This document shows positions 62,412-64,000 of a stretch of 64,000 nucleotides of DNA, in pieces (positions within the stretch are counted from its first letter, which is position 1; each line of letters starts with the position of its first letter). Under the pieces are notes generated by a model. That model did not search any database, was not told the origin of the DNA, and saw nothing but the letters and a program-made list of their open reading frames with translations. The translations under genes were made by a program, and so were the position numbers. The DNA lies in the NCBI GenBank assembly GCA_023898725.1, contig CP060236.1:248001-312000 (forward strand), given 5' to 3'. Source of the DNA: Alphaproteobacteria bacterium (GTDB lineage Bacteria > Pseudomonadota > Alphaproteobacteria > JAUHZC01).

Positions 62412-63097
62412 GGAAATCTCCTGTATCAACATATATCACGTCTGACATATATATCCCCATTATAGTATCCAGTTGTCAGCATTTTTGCCAATGCTATTTT
62501 TGCATATAAGAGACAGTTATGGGACAAACAACCAAAACGTTCTTTCATTACAGCACATATATTTTCTGGCCCCTGAAAGCACCATCCCCTCCGGGATAGT
62601 CCGGAGGAAGGTCGGAGTCAGCCACAAAGAGGACTATTGGTGCTGGCGAAAATTCTTAACAGTATAAATAAAAAGGGAGAAGAACTATTGATGAATCGTT
62701 AAGGTTCCTAGCAAGATGTGGAATAATGTGAGTTGCACTAAAATCCCTCACCTCCCCTCTCTCCTTTTGTGGTTTGTGATCGTCTGTATCTTTGTAATGG
62801 AAGGTACTTATGTCGGCAACTCCGCTTCATCGAGGCAGGTGGGAAGAAAAGGCACGTCAAAGAGTATCAAGTCTTGGATAATGCCAAAGCCGATTGTTTA
62901 ACAACAAAAATCCTTCACAAGCGAAGAAACGCCGCCGCACGCATTAGGGGTTCTTATAAACAAACAGGCTAAGAGCGCTCGTCCTTGTTCTCGTCTATTT
63001 CTTTTGTAATGGCTTGATTTACCCAAGTCTCGTCTTTATCCAAAAGATCAGCAATCTGTGCCACAGTTTTGCCTTTACCATTCCACGTCTGTGCAAG
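62220..63097. repeat. Long direct repeat, right copy (878 bp)
   Basis: Partner of 60436-61313. It covers the 5' end of nuclease gene B, the second 536-bp spacer (62433-62968) and the 3' end of the third nuclease gene. Near-identity implies a recent duplication or continuing gene conversion. Confidence 0.95.
62567..62624. other. Structured hairpin element in the nuclease-gene spacer, copy 2
   Basis: Same sequence as 60783-60840 at the 1784-bp offset, including the perfect CCTCCGG/CCGGAGG hairpin. The rest of this spacer (62433-62968) shows short plus-strand frames (for example 62769-62972) with no recognisable family, likely non-coding or relic. Confidence 0.5.
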
Positions 63098-64000
63098 CTC
63101 AATATCCCGTTGTTCTTTGCCTTCATCGCGTTGTTCCTGGGTGTATTGGGAATAGTTATCAAATCGCTCCTCAGTACGTTCATAGGCATCATAGACTTCT
63201 TCAGGAAGATTCCTGATTTTTGCCAACTCAAAGGCTTCCCGTACAGCAGGTGTGTGAATGGTGCGCACCACATCCGCTTCAGTCATGCGTGCCGCATGGC
63301 GAAAAAAGGTAATCCAATCCTGCTGTTCCTGGTTATCCAAAGCAGGTGGGGCATTCATGATAGAATATTGAAATAGCTCTACTCCCTCAATATACCGCTT
63401 CGGAGTGTGCAACTGTTCCTGAAACTTGTAATGACGTAACCACTGATCAGGAGTGTCTTTCCAGTGCACGGTGAGGTTCTTGCCCCCTCCCAGAATATTA
63501 ATACCAATAACCTTGCGAATATCTTTCCACCTTTCCCCTCGGGCCAGCTGATTCCCGTAAAAGGCAGCCAGGTACGCAAGAGCCCGTTCATCCCAATAAT
63601 CGTGCGGAATGACCTGCATTTCCACCATCGCAAAACCCCCTGTTTTCAATTTGCAGACGAAATCCATGGTTCCCTCATACCGAGCGCGGGGAAATGCTAC
63701 GCGCAAATCCTCGAAGTTATGCAGAAGCCTGTGAAGAAATGAAGTGCCTTCGGGGTCTTGGGCGTATCCCTCATCGCCAGGTGATTCCACATGCACGTGG
63801 GAAGCCTCCGAAAGACGCTTTACCAACGCATTTGTTTCCTTGCTGTGAATAAAGTCCCGCAGGATTTGAAGCCCTTGAATGGGGTTCATGTGCACATCAA
63901 GAAGTTCTGACTCAACAATGGGAAGACCAGGAATGAAGGCATGAAAGAAAGAGGGACGTACATTACCGTGGCTCAAGACATATTTGAAGAGAGCATCAAA
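62969..64000 (-). CDS. PD-(D/E)XK nuclease (Rpn/PDDEXK_2-like), copy A-prime, partial
   Basis: 344 codons are visible; the 5' end lies beyond the right edge. The nuclease domain is nearly identical to copy A (59281-60627), including TMDFVCKLKTGGFAMVEMQV and the RALAYLAAFYGN segment. Just before the shared tail it reads EGKEQRDIELAQTW instead of the EGKEQALINLAQTW of copy A. The array therefore runs A', B, A along the direction of transcription. The frame is intact throughout. Confidence 0.85.
   Translation of the reverse strand, partial: FDALFKYVLSHGNVRPSFFHAFIPGLPIVESELLDVHMNPIQGLQILRDFIHSKETNALVKRLSEASHVHVESPGDEGYAQDPEGTSFLHRLLHNFEDLRVAFPRARYEGTMDFVCKLKTGGFAMVEMQVIPHDYWDERALAYLAAFYGNQLARGERWKDIRKVIGINILGGGKNLTVHWKDTPDQWLRHYKFQEQLHTPKRYIEGVELFQYSIMNAPPALDNQEQQDWITFFRHAARMTEADVVRTIHTPAVREAFELAKIRNLPEEVYDAYERTEERFDNYSQYTQEQRDEGKEQRDIELAQTWNGKGKTVAQIADLLDKDETWVNQAITKEIDENKDERS

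Overview
The window is a compact bacterial chromosome segment, almost wall to wall genes, from an alphaproteobacterium. The lineage is supported by efp next to a suhB-type gene, a tim44-like gene divergent from secB, a dusB-fis-ntrY cluster with an ntrX-type regulator nearby, an Rsm22-family gene beside dnaK-dnaJ, and an initiator tRNA of alphaproteobacterial type. Salvage genes (tdk; tgt with a YhhQ-type transporter), type VI secretion genes, several orphan exported proteins and a nuclease gene array point to a host-associated lineage such as the Holosporales or Paracaedibacter group. That placement is inference; no rRNA is present.

Layout. 1-4.9 kb: partial radC, efp, a suhB-like gene with eroded active site, mutS. 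5-8.1 kb: a large exported coiled-coil protein with paired-cysteine motifs. 8.2-13.4 kb: an Rsm22-type gene divergent from dnaK-dnaJ and a HAD hydrolase. 13.6-16 kb: tRNA-fMet, a small coiled-coil gene and two divergent DNA-binding-type genes. 16-23.3 kb: a tight leftward run glmU-pyrG-glyQ-glyS-tyrS with one-base stop/start overlaps. 23.4-28.1 kb: cvpA, galU, an orphan exported protein, tRNA-Met and a second exported paired-cysteine protein. 28.3-36.9 kb: ispB, prfB (with its programmed +1 frameshift), a small lipoprotein, uppP, a GST, a cation/proton antiporter, rnhB, ftsK. 37-42.3 kb: nhaD-type antiporter, smr, tim44-like, secB, tgt and yhhQ. 42.6-52.2 kb: an ntrX-like regulator, tpiA, tssF-tssG, then ntrY-fis-dusB-tdk on the other strand. 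52.2-55.6 kb: MFS transporter, xseA, FKBP. 55.8-59.1 kb: tRNA-Arg, vgrG and a MORN-type gene. 59.2 kb to the end: a tandem array of PD-(D/E)XK (Rpn-like) nuclease genes.

Most striking points. (1) Two unlinked exported proteins share a series of C-x(9-11)-C pairs arranged as helical hairpins, reminiscent of twin CX9C proteins; I know no name for this family. (2) The nuclease genes at the right edge have near-identical 5' and 3' ends and near-identical 536-bp spacers but exchanged central catalytic modules, plus a signal-peptide-like N terminus. (3) Several housekeeping-type proteins have lost canonical active-site residues: the SuhB-like protein (metal ligands), Tgt (zinc cysteines) and the NtrX-like protein (Walker B aspartate).

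All calls come from reading translations and bases by eye; no database search was run.
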